Below, one piece after another: positions 4,731 to 6,569 of a stretch of DNA of 6,569 nucleotides (position 1 is its first letter; each line of letters opens with the position of its first letter). The position numbers and the translations under genes are program-made. The stretch covers positions 1 through 6,569 of the forward strand of contig CAKQBM010000100.1 in the NCBI GenBank assembly GCA_934216185.1, written 5' to 3'. Under the pieces are notes generated by a model, which did not search any database, was not told the DNA's origin, and saw nothing but the letters and a program-made list of their open reading frames with translations. The stretch comes from an uncultured Streptococcus sp. (GTDB taxonomy: Bacteria > Bacillota > Bacilli > Lactobacillales > Streptococcaceae).

Positions 4731-6565
4731 AAGTGATAAGAGTAGCTAGCGACAACGACGTCTTGGTGCCAACGAAGGGCGTATTTGAGTTTGAGACTCA
4801 TCTGATTGTGCAGGATATTTTGCCAAGGTTTATTAGGGATAAACTGGGGGACGAGGACAGTGACTGTATAGTTCTTTTTCTGTGCTTCCTCGGAAATCCG
4901 TTTGACATACCTGACAGTAGGGGTGATGATGTCGCGATAGCTAGTCTTGATATTTTTCAGAGTAATGGTTGGGAAGTAATCGGCAAATTCTTGGAGAATT
5001 TCTTGGTCTTTTTCTGATGTTTCCTTGGTAGAAATATGCATGGCTAGGACTTCGTCACCGATACTTTGAGCGTAGTTAATGGCTCCAACGCTTACACGGG
5101 TGACATTCCCTACTAGGACGAGAACTAGATTTCCATCGTAGGTACGTTTTTCGATGCCTTCATAGAGTCGTAGTTGTTGGGCCACTTTTTGGTAATGACT
5201 GTGAATTGCCAAGAAGAGTAGGGTGAGTACGAGAATAATCGGGAAGAAGGGCCAGATATCACTGAGACGGAAAAAGAGCAGGATCAGTACGATAGCGTAG
5301 CAAATGATGGCCCCGAGGATATTGGCAAGGGCAGGTTTTAAGAAATTTGCCCCTTTTTCTTTTTTCCAATGACGAATCATCCCAGTCTGAGATAGGGCGA
5401 AGGGAACGAAGACCCCGATAGTATAAAGAGGAATCAAGCGTTCGGTATTGCCATTAAAAATGAGAAGAAGAATCATAGCCCCAAAAGCCAGAGTTAAAAT
5501 TCCATTGGAGTAGCCTAGGCGGTCTCCTTTTTCCATAAAGAGATGGGGCATGTATTTGTTTTTAGCCATATTGTAAGCCAGCATAGGGAAGGCTGAAAAG
5601 CCAGTATTGGCAGCTACGGCTAAAATCAAGGCTGTGGAGAATTGGAAGGTATAATAGCCAAGGTGGCCTAAGAAGGAATTACCAAGGATGCCTTGAGCCA
5701 TCTGTGAAAGAATAGTTTCTCCGTGTTGAGGCATAATCCCCATCCAGTAGTTTAGGAAGGTAATACCAGCAAAAAGAAAACCTAGAATCAGTGACATGAT
5801 GGTCAAGGTTTGAGCGGCATTCTTTTCTTTTGGAGCCTTGAAAAAGGGAACCGCATTTGAAATAGCTTCAACCCCTGTCAGAGAGGCAGATCCGCTGGTA
5901 AAAGCTCTTAGAATGAGAACGATAGACAGGCTCGGAACAGCATGCCCAATAGGTGAAGTTGCCTGATAGCTGAGAGAACCTGTAACTAGTTGAAAGATTC
6001 CATAGAGCAAGAGAAAGACAGTACTGATGATAAAGAGATAGACAGGAATCATCAGTGAACTGGCAGATTCTTTTAAGCCCCGTAAGTTCAGGAGCATGAG
6101 CAAGCAAACCAGAAAAATGGAGATGTGGAGGTTGTAAGGGTGGAGAGCAGGGAGAGCTGCTGTGATAGCGTCAGCTCCAGAAGCAACGGATACCGCTACG
6201 GTCAACATATAGTCAACCAGAAGACTACCTCCAGCGATTAAGCCAAGTTGGGGAGATAGATTTTCTCGAGTAACCATATAGGCCCCTCCCCCTTGAGGGT
6301 AGGCATGGATGATTTGACGGTAGGAAACGGTCAGACTAGCTAGAAGCAGGAGGACAAAGAGGCCAATAGGAAGGCTCCACCATATAGCTAGAGGAGAGAG
6401 ACTAGTCAAGACCAGGACTACTTGCTCAGGTCCATAGGCGATGGAGGACAGAGCGTCGCTTGACAACATGGCTAGTGCCTGCATTTTTCCCAGTAGTCCC
6501 CCTTCGCCTTCGGTTAAGGACTTAAGAGGACGACCGATAAAGGTCTGTTTTAATTTTGTAAACAT
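4721..6565 (-). CDS. KimA-like APC-superfamily transporter (probable potassium/proton symporter)
   Basis: This 614-residue protein has about 12 membrane helices (residues ~32-455) and a cytoplasmic C-terminal domain (~456-614) with the beta-alpha pattern NLVLVLVGNVTRVSVGAINY, resembling a universal-stress-protein fold. The order and wording of its motifs match Bacillus subtilis KimA (YdaO), as I recall it: GRPLKS (11-16), LSSDALSSIAYG (34-45), SYRQIIHAYPQGGGAY (81-96), AGGSLLVDYMLTVAVS (111-126), LTGVEAISNAVP (229-240), ANTGFSAFP (319-327), IPLYTIGVFVPFALSQTGM (378-396) and FIPNKPWQNILHNQ (575-588). KimA imports potassium with protons. Asp37, Tyr44, Tyr119 and Tyr381 align with its ion-site residues Asp36, Tyr43, Tyr118 and Tyr377. 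General annotation would call it an amino-acid permease, which remains possible. ATG 6565 matches the KimA N-terminus, but its ribosome site and promoter lie beyond the right edge, so regulation cannot be seen. The gene converges on the Ali-like gene. Confidence 0.85.
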   Translation of the reverse strand: MFTKLKQTFIGRPLKSLTEGEGGLLGKMQALAMLSSDALSSIAYGPEQVVLVLTSLSPLAIWWSLPIGLFVLLLLASLTVSYRQIIHAYPQGGGAYMVTRENLSPQLGLIAGGSLLVDYMLTVAVSVASGADAITAALPALHPYNLHISIFLVCLLMLLNLRGLKESASSLMIPVYLFIISTVFLLLYGIFQLVTGSLSYQATSPIGHAVPSLSIVLILRAFTSGSASLTGVEAISNAVPFFKAPKEKNAAQTLTIMSLILGFLFAGITFLNYWMGIMPQHGETILSQMAQGILGNSFLGHLGYYTFQFSTALILAVAANTGFSAFPMLAYNMAKNKYMPHLFMEKGDRLGYSNGILTLAFGAMILLLIFNGNTERLIPLYTIGVFVPFALSQTGMIRHWKKEKGANFLKPALANILGAIICYAIVLILLFFRLSDIWPFFPIILVLTLLFLAIHSHYQKVAQQLRLYEGIEKRTYDGNLVLVLVGNVTRVSVGAINYAQSIGDEVLAMHISTKETSEKDQEILQEFADYFPTITLKNIKTSYRDIITPTVRYVKRISEEAQKKNYTVTVLVPQFIPNKPWQNILHNQMSLKLKYALRWHQDVVVASYSYHLKE

Positions 6566-6569
6566 AGTT

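Overview
The window looks like chromosomal DNA from a mitis-group Streptococcus (S. pneumoniae, S. mitis, S. oralis or a close relative). The evidence is moderate-to-low GC, strong AGGAGG ribosome sites, an Ami/Ali-type peptide-binding lipoprotein, and above all a complete BOX element, a repeat characteristic of pneumococcus and its nearest relatives. The species cannot be fixed from sequence alone.

Layout, left to right. Bases 1-230 (minus) hold the N-terminal half of a universal stress protein that runs off the left edge, with its promoter at 261-289. Diverging from it is a 96-residue, three-helix membrane protein of unknown function (395-685, plus), followed by a hairpin terminator. Next comes an AlaT-type PLP aminotransferase (842-2056, plus) with an extended -10 promoter, then rpmH (ribosomal protein L34, 2201-2335, plus, GTG start) with its own near-consensus promoter and a 12-bp terminator. 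After that is an AliA/AliB-type oligopeptide-binding lipoprotein gene (2468-4432, plus) that is intact along its length except for one in-frame TGA at codon 174. A 196-bp BOX element (4458-4653, A-B-B-C read on the minus strand) and a 15-bp-stem bidirectional terminator separate it from a convergent KimA-like potassium/amino-acid-type transporter (4721-6565, minus), whose start lies 4 bases from the right edge.

The genes are mostly independent transcription units rather than one operon: each plus-strand gene has its own candidate promoter, and terminators follow the small membrane protein, rpmH and the convergent pair. No terminator is visible between the aminotransferase and rpmH, so read-through there is possible. 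The peptide-binding gene has no permease or ATPase genes beside it; if functional it would supply a transporter encoded elsewhere (Ami in this group), but the stop codon predicts a 173-residue truncated lipoprotein.

I see no convincing undescribed system. The points most worth a second look are the single nonsense codon in the Ali-like gene, the compensatory base-pair change between the two boxB units, and the KimA-like residues in a transporter that would usually be labelled an amino-acid permease. No gene-free stretch exceeds 300 bases; the longest (4433-4720) is filled by the BOX element and the terminator.
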